Shown: positions 8,378-16,977 of the stretch, in pieces
Layout of the letters: each line of letters starts with the position of its first letter
Position numbering within the stretch: position 1 is the stretch's first letter
Assembly (NCBI RefSeq): GCF_900167475.1
Contig: NZ_LT796768.1
Location: forward strand, 2,170,001 to 2,234,000
Source: Aeromicrobium choanae
Lineage (GTDB): Bacteria; Actinomycetota; Actinomycetes; Propionibacteriales; Nocardioidaceae
Direction: 5' to 3'
Length of the DNA stretch: 64,000 nucleotides
Program-made: the position numbers and the translations under genes
Notes under the pieces: model-generated
What the model was told of the DNA's origin: nothing
The model's input: only the letters and a program-made list of their open reading frames with translations
The model's database searches: none

Positions 8378-8953
8378 TCAGCGGCCGGCGTTCAGGAAGC
8401 GGTAGGCGCGGCGCGGGTGCATGGGGCGGCAGCCGGCGGCCACGGCCGCGGCGATGATGCGCGGCTGGTCCTTCATGAGGCGCCAGCCCCGGCGCACCAG
8501 CGTCATCGGGGGCTTGCGGGACTCACGCAGGTCGCGCACGAGGCGTAGCGCGAAGACCACCGGGCGGGGCCGCGTGAGGCAGATCGCCGCGTCGAGCACG
8601 CCGGCCTCACGGGACGGCGCCACCATGTCGGTGGCGAACAGGCCCTCGGCGATGAAGCGGTCGCCCGAGAGCACCACCTCACGCGTGCCCACGGCGCGGC
8701 TGACGGAGATGTCGTAGACCGGCACCTGCGTGCGGCCCTCGCGGCACAGCTCCTCGATGGCCCGCATCGCCGCGTCGAGGTCCCACGACCGCACGTCGTC
8801 CCAGTCGGGGATGCCGAGCGTGCTCAGGGGCAGGCCCGGATGGTCCACCGGGTGGTAGAAGTCGTCGAGCCGCAGCACCGTCCACCCGAGTCGTTCGGAC
8901 AGGTGGGACTTCCCCGAACCGGACGGGCCGGCCAGGATCACGACGTGCGGCAT
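8378..8953 (-). CDS. Uridine kinase-like P-loop kinase
   Basis: The 191-residue protein opens with a perfect Walker A (GPSGSGKSHL, residues 9-18), followed by LRLDDFYHPVD, the position of the base- and sugar-binding Asp of uridine kinases. It has no long C-terminal domain, so it is a short member of the P-loop kinase group that includes Udk and phosphoribulokinase. It is last in the operon tkt-deoC-aldehyde dehydrogenases, 24 bp after the half aldehyde dehydrogenase. Phosphorylating uridine/cytidine would fit the setting, but short proteins of this type are often only annotated as uridine kinase by likeness. Confidence 0.75.
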   Translation of the reverse strand: MPHVVILAGPSGSGKSHLSERLGWTVLRLDDFYHPVDHPGLPLSTLGIPDWDDVRSWDLDAAMRAIEELCREGRTQVPVYDISVSRAVGTREVVLSGDRFIAEGLFATDMVAPSREAGVLDAAICLTRPRPVVFALRLVRDLRESRKPPMTLVRRGWRLMKDQPRIIAAAVAAGCRPMHPRRAYRFLNAGR

Positions 8954-8977
8954 GGGCTCGAGCGTATCGAGACGACG

Positions 8978-9832
8978 TCAGACGCCGATCGGGTGCCAGA
9001 CGGTCTTGTGCTCCAGGAACGGCGTGATCCGCGCGAGCGACTGGGCCGTGGGCGTGCCCGGGCGCAGGACGCGCTTGAGGTTCACCGCGGCCTCGGCCTC
9101 GAGGTCGCGCGCCACGTCGGGGTCCACGACGCCGGTGAGGTCCAGGGCGTTGACGTCGAGGTGGGACGCGATCCACGGGCCCACCTCGACGATGTCGCCG
9201 GTCAGGATGTTGACGACGCCACCGGGCACGTCGGAGGTCGAGAGGATCTCCGACAGCGTGATCGCAGGCAGGGGACGCTCGTACGACGAGACGACGACGG
9301 CGGTGTTGCCCGAGAGCAGCACGGGGGCGAGCACCTCGACGAGGCCGAGCAGCGACGAGTCCTGCGGCGCCGCGATCGCCACGACGCCCGTGGGCTCGGG
9401 CGACGTCAGGTTGAAGAACGGCCCGTTGACCTGGTTGGCGTTGCCGGTGACCTGCGAGAGCTTGTCGGCCCAGCCGGCGTACCAGACCCACGTGTCCACG
9501 GCGGCGTCCACGATCGCGATGGCACGGCGCTCGCTCACACCCTCCGCGGCACGGACCTCGGCGACCAGCTGGTCGCGGCGGCCCTCCAGGACCTCGGCCA
9601 CGCGGTAGAGGATCTGGCCCCGGTTGTACGGCGTGCGCTTCGACCAGCCGCCGAAGGCCTTGCGGGCGGCGCCCACGGCGTCGCGGGCGTCCTTGCGCGA
9701 GGCCTTCGAGGCGTTGGCGAGGAACTTGCCGCGCGACGACGACACCTCGTAGGTGCGGCCGGACTCCGAGCGGGGGAAGGCCCCGCCGATGAACAGCTTG
9801 TAGGTCTTGCGGACATCCAGGCGATCGGTCAT
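8978..9832 (-). CDS. Cysteine-free half aldehyde dehydrogenase
   Basis: The 284-residue protein aligns with the N-terminal, NAD-binding half of aldehyde dehydrogenases (YKLFIGGAFPRSESG at the start, GNTAVVV and VPGGVVNILTG in the middle). It stops before the catalytic cysteine region and contains no cysteine at all; the usual PWNFP is AAPQDS. It has its own start, with the ribosome binding site GGAGGTGGCGGC supplied by the small repeat upstream, and a clean stop, so it is not a broken gene. It follows a full-length paralogue. The pair (479 + 284 residues) resembles ALDH16, in which an active domain is fused to a second domain lacking the cysteine. A structural or regulatory partner role is likely (inference). 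Confidence 0.8.
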   Translation of the reverse strand: MTDRLDVRKTYKLFIGGAFPRSESGRTYEVSSSRGKFLANASKASRKDARDAVGAARKAFGGWSKRTPYNRGQILYRVAEVLEGRRDQLVAEVRAAEGVSERRAIAIVDAAVDTWVWYAGWADKLSQVTGNANQVNGPFFNLTSPEPTGVVAIAAPQDSSLLGLVEVLAPVLLSGNTAVVVSSYERPLPAITLSEILSTSDVPGGVVNILTGDIVEVGPWIASHLDVNALDLTGVVDPDVARDLEAEAAVNLKRVLRPGTPTAQSLARITPFLEHKTVWHPIGV

Positions 9833-9912
9833 GCCGCCACCTCCGTGAGAAGAGCAGAGTACGCCGGTGCCGGCATCGATCCCATGGGATTCACTCGCTG
9901 TCGCTCGTTCAT
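9829..9912 (-). CDS. Small repeat-encoded peptide, diverged third copy (27 aa)
   Basis: On the minus strand the frame starts at an ATG overlapping the stop of the full aldehyde dehydrogenase (ATGA) and stops at a TGA overlapping the start of the half aldehyde dehydrogenase. The peptide starts MNERQRVNPMGSM and ends ALLTEVAA, the same length as the copies at 1223-1386. By my count 63 of 84 bases match those copies. The differences cluster in codons 8-12, while both ends, including the ribosome binding site, are kept. This shows a dispersed element that lands at ATGA-type gene junctions. Confidence 0.55.
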   Translation of the reverse strand: MNERQRVNPMGSMPAPAYSALLTEVAA

Positions 9913-11348
9913 CGTGCACCCTCCAGGTAGGAGGCCAGCCCGTGGCGGCCACCCTCGCGGCCGTAGCCGGACTCCTTGTACCCGCCGAACGGAGAGGCGG
10001 GATCGAACTGGTTGAACGTGTTGGCCCACACCACGCCGGCGCGCAGCTGGTCGGCCATCGCGAGGATCCGCGAGCCCTTCTCGGTCCACACGCCGGCGGA
10101 CAGGCCGTAGGGCGTGTTGTTGGCCTTCTCGACCGCCTCGGCGGGCGTGCGGAAGGTCAGCACCGACAGGACCGGGCCGAAGATCTCCTCCCGGGCGATC
10201 CGGTGGGCCTGCGTGACGCCGGTGAAGATCGTCGGGGCGTACCAGAAGCCGCGCTCGGGCAGCTCGCACGGAGCGCTCCAGCGGGCGGCGCCCTCGTCGT
10301 CGCCGGTGGCGGCCAGTTCGCGGATGCGGCCCAGCTGCTCGGCGGAGTTGATCGCGCCGACGTCGGTGTTCTTGTCCAGCGGATCGCCCAGGCGCAGCGT
10401 GGCCATGCGGGCCTTGAGCCGGTCGAGGACCTCCTCGGCGACGCTCTCCTGCACGAGCAGGCGCGAGCCGGCGCAGCAGACGTGGCCCTGGTTGAAGAAG
10501 ATGCCGCGGACGATGCCCTCGACGGCCTGGTCCATCGGCGCGTCCTCGAACACGATGTTCGCGGCCTTGCCGCCGAGCTCGAGGGTGAGGCGCTTGTCGG
10601 TGCCGGCCACCGTGCGGGCGATCTCGCGACCGACGGGCGTGGAGCCGGTGAAGGCCACCTTGTTCACGTCGGGGTGCGCGACCAGCAGGCGGCCGGTCTC
10701 GCCGGCGCCGGTGACGATGTTGACGACGCCCGGGGGCAGCTCGGCCTGACGGCACACGTCGGCGAACAGCAGGGCCGTGAGCGGCGTGGTCTCGGCGGGC
10801 TTCAGCACCACCGTGTTGCCGGCCGCCAGCGCGGGCGCGACCTTCCACGCGAGCATGAGCAGCGGGAAGTTCCACGGGATGACCTGCGCGGCCACGCCGA
10901 GGGACCGGGGGTTCGGGCCGAGGCCGGCGTGGTCGAGCTTGTCGGCCCAGCCGGCGTTGTAGAAGAACCACTGCGAGACCAGGGGCACGTCGACGTCGCG
11001 CGACTCCTTGATCGGCTTGCCGTTGTCGAGCGTCTCCAGGACGGCGAACTCGCGGCTGCGCTCGGCGAGGATGCGCGCGATGCGGAACAGGTACTTGGCG
11101 CGCTCGCGGCCGGGCATCGGGCCCCAGACGCGGTCGTGGGCCCGGCGCGCGGCGCGGACGGCGCGGTCGACGTCGGCCTCGTCCGCCTCGGCGACCTCGG
11201 CGAGGACCTCCTCGGTGGCGGGGTTGACGGTCTTGAACGCGGTGCCGCCACCGTCGGTGAACTCACCGTCGATGAACAGGCCGTAGCTGGCGGCGAGGTC
11301 GACGATGGAGCGCGACTCCGGCGCGGGTGCGTATTCGAACTTCGGCAT
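9909..11348 (-). CDS. Aldehyde dehydrogenase, NAD-dependent
   Basis: The 479-residue protein has all the family landmarks: PWNFP with the oxyanion Asn, GSTPVG in the nucleotide site, catalytic-base segment ELGGKAA, and the nucleophile in FFNQGHVCCAGSR. It would oxidise an aldehyde to the acid with NAD(P). The deoC gene lies 6 bp upstream in the same operon, and DeoC releases acetaldehyde, so acetaldehyde removal is the natural role (inference). Its stop overlaps the small repeat frame, then the cysteine-free half protein follows, suggesting that the two chains work as a complex like ALDH16. Confidence 0.93.
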   Translation of the reverse strand: MPKFEYAPAPESRSIVDLAASYGLFIDGEFTDGGGTAFKTVNPATEEVLAEVAEADEADVDRAVRAARRAHDRVWGPMPGRERAKYLFRIARILAERSREFAVLETLDNGKPIKESRDVDVPLVSQWFFYNAGWADKLDHAGLGPNPRSLGVAAQVIPWNFPLLMLAWKVAPALAAGNTVVLKPAETTPLTALLFADVCRQAELPPGVVNIVTGAGETGRLLVAHPDVNKVAFTGSTPVGREIARTVAGTDKRLTLELGGKAANIVFEDAPMDQAVEGIVRGIFFNQGHVCCAGSRLLVQESVAEEVLDRLKARMATLRLGDPLDKNTDVGAINSAEQLGRIRELAATGDDEGAARWSAPCELPERGFWYAPTIFTGVTQAHRIAREEIFGPVLSVLTFRTPAEAVEKANNTPYGLSAGVWTEKGSRILAMADQLRAGVVWANTFNQFDPASPFGGYKESGYGREGGRHGLASYLEGAR

Positions 11349-11354
11349 GTCTGA

Positions 11355-12260
11355 TCAGTCCAGGGTCACGTAGTCGGGGCCGGAGTAGCGGCCGGTGAGC
11401 ATCTTCTGGCGTTGCATGAGCAGGTCGTTGAGCAGCGACGACGCCCCGAAGCGGAACCAGTCCGGGTCGAGCCAGTCCTCGCCGGCGACCTCGTTGACGA
11501 CGACCAGGTACTTGATCGCGTCCTTCGAGGTGCGGATGCCGCCCGCGGGCTTGACGCCCACCTGGCGGCCGGTGGCGATCCGGTAGTCGCGGACGGCCTC
11601 AAGCATGAGCAGCGTCGTGGGCAGCGTGGCGGCCGGCTGCACCTTGCCGGTGCTGGTCTTGATGAAGTCGGCGCCGGCGTCCATCGCCAGCCAGGAGGCG
11701 CGGCGGATGTTGTCGTACGTCTGCAGCTCGCCGGTCTCGAGGATCACCTTGAGGTGGGCGCTGCCGGAGGCCTCCTTGACCGCGACGATCTGCTCGTGGA
11801 CCTTCGCGAGGTCGCCGGACAGGAAGGCGCCTCGGTCGATGACCATGTCGATCTCGTCGGCACCGGCGGCCACGGCGGCGGCGGTGTCGGCCAGCTTGAC
11901 CTCGAGGGGGGCGCGGCCCGAGGGGAACGCGGTGGCGACGGCCGCGACGTGCAGGCGGTCGCCGACGACCTCACGGACGAACGGCACCATGTCGGGGTAG
12001 ACGCACACGGCGGCCGCGGCGGGGCACGACGGATCGGTGGGATCGGGGCGCAGCGCCTTGGTGGCCAGCGCCCGCACCTTCCCGGGGCTGTCGGCGCCCT
12101 CGAGCGTGGTGAGGTCGACCATCGAGATCGCGAGGTCGATCGCCCACTGCTTGGACGTGGTCTTGATGGAGCGGGTGGCCAGCTGCGCCGCGCGCGCCTC
12201 GAGGCCGACCTGGTCGACGCCGGGCAGGCGGTCCAGCCCCCCGGTCAAAGTCTTCGTCAT
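11355..12260 (-). CDS. deoC: Deoxyribose-phosphate aldolase
   Basis: The 301-residue class I aldolase splits 2-deoxyribose-5-phosphate into glyceraldehyde-3-phosphate and acetaldehyde. The Schiff-base lysine is in FIKTSTGK, the proton-relay lysine in GVKPAGGIR, and KVILETG precedes them, all in the usual order. The protein is longer than the E. coli enzyme (259) through an N-terminal stretch, as in many actinobacteria. The start overlaps the transketolase stop as ATGA. With deoA, PNP and the aldehyde dehydrogenases, this gene supports complete use of deoxyribose from nucleosides. Confidence 0.95.
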   Translation of the reverse strand: MTKTLTGGLDRLPGVDQVGLEARAAQLATRSIKTTSKQWAIDLAISMVDLTTLEGADSPGKVRALATKALRPDPTDPSCPAAAAVCVYPDMVPFVREVVGDRLHVAAVATAFPSGRAPLEVKLADTAAAVAAGADEIDMVIDRGAFLSGDLAKVHEQIVAVKEASGSAHLKVILETGELQTYDNIRRASWLAMDAGADFIKTSTGKVQPAATLPTTLLMLEAVRDYRIATGRQVGVKPAGGIRTSKDAIKYLVVVNEVAGEDWLDPDWFRFGASSLLNDLLMQRQKMLTGRYSGPDYVTLD

Positions 12261-14353
12261 CGAGCGTTCCTCTCCTTCTCGTCCGAGCGGACCGTGGCGA
12301 TGCTGCGGTGCACCGCAGCCACGACGGCCTCGGCGGTGATGCCGCGCTCGGCGAGCACGAGATCACCGGCTCCGCTCGCACCGAACTCCTCGACACTCAC
12401 TATCTCACCGTTCGTGCCGACGTAGCGGTGCCAGCCGGTGCCGGTGCCGGCCTCGACGCTGACGCGAGCCGTGACGGCGCGGGGCAGGACCGACTCGCGG
12501 TAGGCGAGGTCCTGCTCCTCGAACCACTCGAGGCACGGGGCGGAGACGACACGGACGCCGATGCCCTCGTTCGCGAGCGTGTCGCGGGCCTGCAGGGCCA
12601 GGCCCACCTCGGAGCCCGTGGCCACGATGATCGCGTCAGGCGTGGTGGTGACGTCGGCCAGCACGTAGGCACCGCGGACGGCGCCCTCTCCGGCCGGGAC
12701 GGCGTCGCCGACGACCGGGACGCCCTGGCGGCTCAGCACGAGAGCGGTGGGCCGGTCGCTGCCCAGGGCGCGCGACCACGCGTCGACGGTCTCGACCCAG
12801 TCGGCTGGGCGGACCACGTCGAGGCCCGGGATGGCGCGGTGCGCCCACAGGTGCTCCACCGGCTGGTGCGTCGGGCCGTCCTCGCCGACGCCGACCGAGT
12901 CGTGCGTCCAGACGTAGGTGACGGGCAGGCCCATCAGGGCGGCGAGGCGCACGGAGGGCCGCATGTAGTCGGAGAAGACGAAGAACGTCGCGCCGAACGG
13001 GTGCGAGTACCCGGCGAGGGCGATGCCGTTGAGGACGGCGCCCATCGCGTGCTCGCGGATGCCGAAGTGGACGAGCGTGCCGTCGGGGCCGCCGGGCCAC
13101 TCGTCGCCCGCGTAGCCCGTGGGCGTGAAGCTGCGGGCGTCCTTGATCGCGACGTTGTTGGTCTCGGCCAGGTCGGCGGAGCCGCCCCAGAGCCAGGGCA
13201 GCTCGGCCGAGATCTCGTTGAGGACCGCGCCGCTGGCGATGCGGGTGGCGGCCTTCTGCGGCTGGGCGCGCAGGGCGGCGAGCCCCTCGCGGGCGGTGGG
13301 CGTGACGTCGCGGTCGCGCATCCGGTCGTGCAGGGCGGCCGGCTCGGGGTGGGCGGCGCGCCACGCGTCATAGCGTCGCTGCCACTCCTCGCGGGCCGCG
13401 GCGCCGCGCTCGCGCACGCGGCGGGCGTGGTCGAGCGCCTCCGACGGCATCGCGAAGAACTGCTCGGGATCGAGTCCGAGGGCGACCTTCGTGGCCGCGA
13501 CCTCGTCCTCGCCGGGGGCGCCGGAGTGGGCGCCGGCGGTGCCGCCGACGGTGGGCATCGGGTGGCCGATGCGGGTCCGGAGGCGGATGAAGACCGGACG
13601 GTCGGTCACGGCGACGGCAGCGTCGTAGCCGGCGCGGATCGCGGCGGGGTCCTCGGCGTCCTCGATCTCGACGATCGCCCAGCCGTAGGAGCGGTAGCGC
13701 CCCACGACGTCCTCGGTGAACGCGATCGCGGTGTCGCCCTCGATCGAGATGCGGTTGTCGTCCCAGACGAGGATGAGGCCGTCGAGGCCCAGCGTTCCGG
13801 CGAGCGAGGAGGCCTCCTGCGAGACGCCCTCGGAGAGGCAGCCGTCACCGGCGACGCACCAGGTGCGGTACCGGAACAGGCCGGCGTCGGGCTCCACGTC
13901 CGGCTCCAGCAGGGCGTGCACGCGGCGCGCCGACATCGCCAGGCCGACCGCGTTGCCGACGCCCTGGCCGAGCGGGCCGGTGGTGGTCTCGACGCCGGGG
14001 GTGTGACCCCACTCGGGGTGTCCGGGAGTCAGGCTGCCGAGCGCGCGGGCCTTCTTGAGGTCGTCCAGCTCGAGGCCGTACCCGCTGAGGTAGTGCTGCA
14101 GGTAGAGCGAGAGGCTCGTGTGGCCGGCGGAGAGCACGAACCGGTCACGGCCCTCCCAGTCGGGGCGCGCGGGGTCGTGCCGCAGGTACTCCTGGAACAG
14201 CACGTAGAGCGCGGGCGTGAGGCTGACGGCGGTGCCGGCGTGCCCGTTGCCCTTCGCCTGAACGACGTCGAGGGGCAGGATGCGCGCATGGCGCACCGCC
14301 TCGAGGTCGAGGGGATCGCGCCAGCCGGTGGGGGAGTTCTCGGTGTTCGCCAC
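12257..14353 (-). CDS. tkt: Transketolase
   Basis: The 698-residue thiamine-diphosphate enzyme moves two-carbon units between pentose and hexose phosphates. Visible motifs are the N-terminal KGNGHAGTAVSLTP, GPLGQGVGNAVG, the cofactor motif beginning GDGCLSEG and ending about 30 residues later at NRIS, and the catalytic Glu region in REHAMGAVLNG. It heads the minus-strand operon and would feed pentose phosphates, from ribose moieties or from the neighbouring ketose cluster, into central metabolism. The start is GTG. TACGGT ends 6 bases upstream, so a leaderless message is likely. This is probably a pathway-specific second transketolase rather than the housekeeping one (inference from the context). 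Confidence 0.93.
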   Translation of the reverse strand: MANTENSPTGWRDPLDLEAVRHARILPLDVVQAKGNGHAGTAVSLTPALYVLFQEYLRHDPARPDWEGRDRFVLSAGHTSLSLYLQHYLSGYGLELDDLKKARALGSLTPGHPEWGHTPGVETTTGPLGQGVGNAVGLAMSARRVHALLEPDVEPDAGLFRYRTWCVAGDGCLSEGVSQEASSLAGTLGLDGLILVWDDNRISIEGDTAIAFTEDVVGRYRSYGWAIVEIEDAEDPAAIRAGYDAAVAVTDRPVFIRLRTRIGHPMPTVGGTAGAHSGAPGEDEVAATKVALGLDPEQFFAMPSEALDHARRVRERGAAAREEWQRRYDAWRAAHPEPAALHDRMRDRDVTPTAREGLAALRAQPQKAATRIASGAVLNEISAELPWLWGGSADLAETNNVAIKDARSFTPTGYAGDEWPGGPDGTLVHFGIREHAMGAVLNGIALAGYSHPFGATFFVFSDYMRPSVRLAALMGLPVTYVWTHDSVGVGEDGPTHQPVEHLWAHRAIPGLDVVRPADWVETVDAWSRALGSDRPTALVLSRQGVPVVGDAVPAGEGAVRGAYVLADVTTTPDAIIVATGSEVGLALQARDTLANEGIGVRVVSAPCLEWFEEQDLAYRESVLPRAVTARVSVEAGTGTGWHRYVGTNGEIVSVEEFGASGAGDLVLAERGITAEAVVAAVHRSIATVRSDEKERNAR

Positions 14354-14421
14354 GGGTCAACCGTAGGCGTCCCGCACCCCTTTTGTCTAACGCTGCGCAA
14401 AAGTCCTGATGACGCCGCGCG

Positions 14422-15573
14422 TCACGCGTCGACGAGGGTGTCCACCCGCGCCGGTGCGAGCGCCGCGTCGGCCGCCATCTGGGCGGCGCCGAGCAGGCCG
14501 GCGTCAGCACCCAGTGGGGACACGATCACCGTCAGGTCGGTGGTGGCGAGCGGGTGCGAGCGCTCGAAGACCCGCTCGCGGACGCCGTCGACGAGCAGGT
14601 CGCCCGCCTCGGCGAGGTCGCCCCCGACCACGACCATCGCGGGGTTCAGGACCCCGACGGCCTCGACGACGACGTCGCCGATCCGCCGGCCCGCGGCCCG
14701 CAGCGCGGCGGTGGCGTCGCGGTCGCCGTTCGCCGCGAGCGCGACCACGTCGGCCGACGTGCGCACGGGGTGGCCGAGCTCGCGGAGCCGGGCGGCGATC
14801 GCCCACGCGCCGGCGGAGGCCTCTGCACAGCCCTGCTGCCCGCAGCGGCAGCGCGGACCGTCGTCGTGGGGGATGTGCCCGAGGTCGCCGGCGCCCCCGC
14901 GGGCGCCGTGCAGCACGAGGCCGCGCGAGATGATGCCGGCGCCGATGCCCATGCCGACCTTCACCACGAGCAGGTCGTCGGCGCCGGGCACGGAGTCGGC
15001 GCGCAGGGCCCGGTGGACGCCCAGTGCCACGAGGTTCGCGTCCTTGTCGACCACGGTCGGTGCGCCGACGTGGGCGGCCATGCGCTCGGCGACGTCGACG
15101 CCGTCCCAGCCGCTCATCGTGGGTGGGCTGACGAGGCGGCCCGTGCGCTGGTCGACGGGTCCGGGCACGCCGATGGCGGCGCCCAGGACCGGGGGCGTGC
15201 TGTCGGTGACGAGGCGGTCGAAGGCGCGGGCGACGCCGGCGAGCACCACGTCGGGCCCGTCGTCGATCGCGATGTCCTCGTCCAGTGCCTCCAGGACGCG
15301 CCCGCGGAGGTCGGCGAGGCCGTAGCGCGCGTGGCTGCTGCCGATGTCGGCGACGAGGAGGCTCCCGCGCGCGGCGGCGAGGTCGAAGACCCCGGCCGGC
15401 CGCCCGCCCGTGCTGCGGTCGTCGGCCCGTGGGCGGATGAGCCCGGCGCGGACCAGGCCGTCGAGACGGTGGGTGGCGGTGGCGCGCGAGAGACCGGAGA
15501 GCTCCACGACCTGGGCCCGGGTGAGGGGACCGTGCCGGCGGAACAGTGCGAGCGCCTCGCCGAATCCGGACAC
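14422..15573 (-). CDS. ROK-family transcriptional regulator 1
   Basis: The 383-residue protein has an N-terminal winged helix-turn-helix (about residues 10-60, LTRAQVVELSGLSRATATHR) fused to a ROK sugar-kinase-like domain. The zinc motif reads CRCGQQGCAE. The GTG at 15573 was chosen because AGAGGTGG lies just before it; an in-frame GTG at 15591 would add six residues. It likely represses a nearby sugar operon and is relieved by a sugar or sugar phosphate. A perfect palindrome (15588-15600) directly upstream is a good autoregulatory site. A second ROK regulator gene lies upstream on the same strand. Confidence 0.88.
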   Translation of the reverse strand: MSGFGEALALFRRHGPLTRAQVVELSGLSRATATHRLDGLVRAGLIRPRADDRSTGGRPAGVFDLAAARGSLLVADIGSSHARYGLADLRGRVLEALDEDIAIDDGPDVVLAGVARAFDRLVTDSTPPVLGAAIGVPGPVDQRTGRLVSPPTMSGWDGVDVAERMAAHVGAPTVVDKDANLVALGVHRALRADSVPGADDLLVVKVGMGIGAGIISRGLVLHGARGGAGDLGHIPHDDGPRCRCGQQGCAEASAGAWAIAARLRELGHPVRTSADVVALAANGDRDATAALRAAGRRIGDVVVEAVGVLNPAMVVVGGDLAEAGDLLVDGVRERVFERSHPLATTDLTVIVSPLGADAGLLGAAQMAADAALAPARVDTLVDA

Positions 15574-15587
15574 TGCCCCACCTCTCG

Positions 15588-15600
15588 TCACACCGTGTGA
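15588..15600. promoter_or_regulatory. Palindrome upstream of ROK regulator 1, candidate operator
   Basis: The sequence TCACACCGTGTGA is a perfect 6-bp inverted repeat around one base. It lies 15 bases before the chosen start of the ROK gene at 15573 and just after the end of ROK regulator 2. Its placement fits autoregulation; there is no direct proof of binding. Confidence 0.45.
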
Positions 15601-15623
15601 TCCCTGGCGGACACCGTAGTACG

Positions 15624-16814
15624 TCAGTCGGAGGGCCCGCGCTCCACCAGGCGCCCGATCTGCGCAGGCTCGAGGATCCCGTCGCTGACCAGGTGGGCGA
15701 GCCCGACCAGGCCCTCACGCGGGTGCAGGCTGCTGGCCACGATCGTCAGGTCGGCCGTCGCGAGGGGGAGCGAGCGGCTGTAGACGCGCTCGCGGATCGC
15801 CGGCAGCAGGTGATCGCCGCCCGCAGCCACGAGGTGACCAGCCAGCACGACCACCCGGGGGTTGAGGAGGTTGACCGCCGTGGCGACGGCGGTGCCGATC
15901 GCCTGGCCGGCCCGGCGCGCGAGCTGGACGGCCGAGGGATCGCCCGCGGCCAGGGCCGCGATCAGGTCGTCCTGCGAGTCGACGTCGGCGCCCGCCTCTC
16001 GCAGGTCGCGCAGGATGGCCCAGCCGCCGGCGCGCGCCTCGAGGCAGCCGTGGTTGCCGCACTTGCACAGCGGCCCCTCGTCGTCGCCCGGCAGCGTCAT
16101 GGGGATGTGGCCGAGGTCGCCCGCCGCGCCGTCCGCGCCCCGGTACAGCCGGCCCTCGCGGATCAGGCCACTGCCGATGCCCGTGCCGATCTTGACCAGG
16201 AGCAGGTCGTCGGCCTCCGGGTGGGAGAACCGAGCCTCGCCGTAGGCCATGGCGTTCGCGTCCTTCTCGAGGAACACGGGGGAGGCGAACCGCTCGCCGA
16301 ACCAGGCCGGGACGTCGAAGCGGTTCCACAGCGGCATGATCGGCGGGTTGACCGACATGCCGGAGCCGCGCTTGACGGGTGCGGGCAGGCTCAGGCCGAT
16401 TCCGAGGATCTCGTCGTCGTTGGTGCCGGTCTCGGCGAGGAACGTCTCGAAGCACTTCATGATCGAGGTCAGCAGGATCTCGGGCCCGGCGGAGACGTCG
16501 GACGGCAGCTCGATCTCGGACTCCACGTCGCCGCCGAGGTTGCACAGGCCGGCGCGGAACTTCGTCGCGCCGACGTCGGCCGCCAGCAGCTTGCCGCGCT
16601 CGCTGTTGAAGGAGAAGACCTCGGCGGGCCTGCCCTTCGCCACCGTCTCGCGCGCCGAGCCCGAGACGAGTCGGGCCTCGAGGAGCGCGTCGATCCGCAG
16701 GTTGACGGCGCTGCGGGACAGTCCGGTCTCGGCCACGATCTCCGCACGGGTCATGCCGCCCTTGCGTCGCAGGAGGGAGAGCGTCTCGCTGATCCCCTCG
16801 TCGAAGGTGGCCAT
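15624..16814 (-). CDS. ROK-family transcriptional regulator 2
   Basis: This 396-residue ROK repressor-type protein has a winged helix-turn-helix near residues 12-55 (MTRAEIVAETGLSRSAVNLR). The ROK domain follows, with the ATP-site-like DVGATKFRAG and the zinc motif CKCGNHGCLE. The ATG at 16814 has GGGGAG 3 bases upstream; the frame remains open further upstream but without likeness. The gene is divergent from the sugar-binding-protein gene, with strong palindromes in the 163-bp spacer, so it is the likely local repressor of the ketose cluster. Its closeness to ROK regulator 1 suggests duplication and perhaps two inducers. Confidence 0.9.
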   Translation of the reverse strand: MATFDEGISETLSLLRRKGGMTRAEIVAETGLSRSAVNLRIDALLEARLVSGSARETVAKGRPAEVFSFNSERGKLLAADVGATKFRAGLCNLGGDVESEIELPSDVSAGPEILLTSIMKCFETFLAETGTNDDEILGIGLSLPAPVKRGSGMSVNPPIMPLWNRFDVPAWFGERFASPVFLEKDANAMAYGEARFSHPEADDLLLVKIGTGIGSGLIREGRLYRGADGAAGDLGHIPMTLPGDDEGPLCKCGNHGCLEARAGGWAILRDLREAGADVDSQDDLIAALAAGDPSAVQLARRAGQAIGTAVATAVNLLNPRVVVLAGHLVAAGGDHLLPAIRERVYSRSLPLATADLTIVASSLHPREGLVGLAHLVSDGILEPAQIGRLVERGPSD

Positions 16815-16887
16815 GACTCCCCATTCTGGCGTTCTCGCGGCTGGTCGGGCGCTGATTTCAGATGTTGCTTGCGCGTCTTCCACTGTG

Positions 16888-16929
16888 TGTCGTACATTAC
16901 ACGACAGAAAGTGTTGTATTTACAACACT
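16888..16929. promoter_or_regulatory. Two palindromes in the divergent ROK / sugar-transporter promoter
   Basis: The right-hand palindrome AGTGTTGTATTTACAACACT (16910-16929) has perfect 9-bp arms around two bases. The left one pairs TGTCGT (16888-16893) with ACGACA (16901-16906). The surroundings are AT-rich for this genome, and a plausible plus-strand -10 (TACATT, 16893-16898) lies in the left palindrome. Repressor bound here would control both the ROK gene and the importer operon. Confidence 0.6.
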
Positions 16930-16977
16930 CAAGATCAAAAGCCGCGTCAGCCGGCGCGCGAGGTGAGAGGAAGCAAC

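Noticed and set aside
8978..9832. Half aldehyde dehydrogenase as a frameshifted pseudogene
   Set aside because: It has its own start with a ribosome binding site, a clean stop, no remains of the missing half downstream, and the next gene begins 24 bases later.
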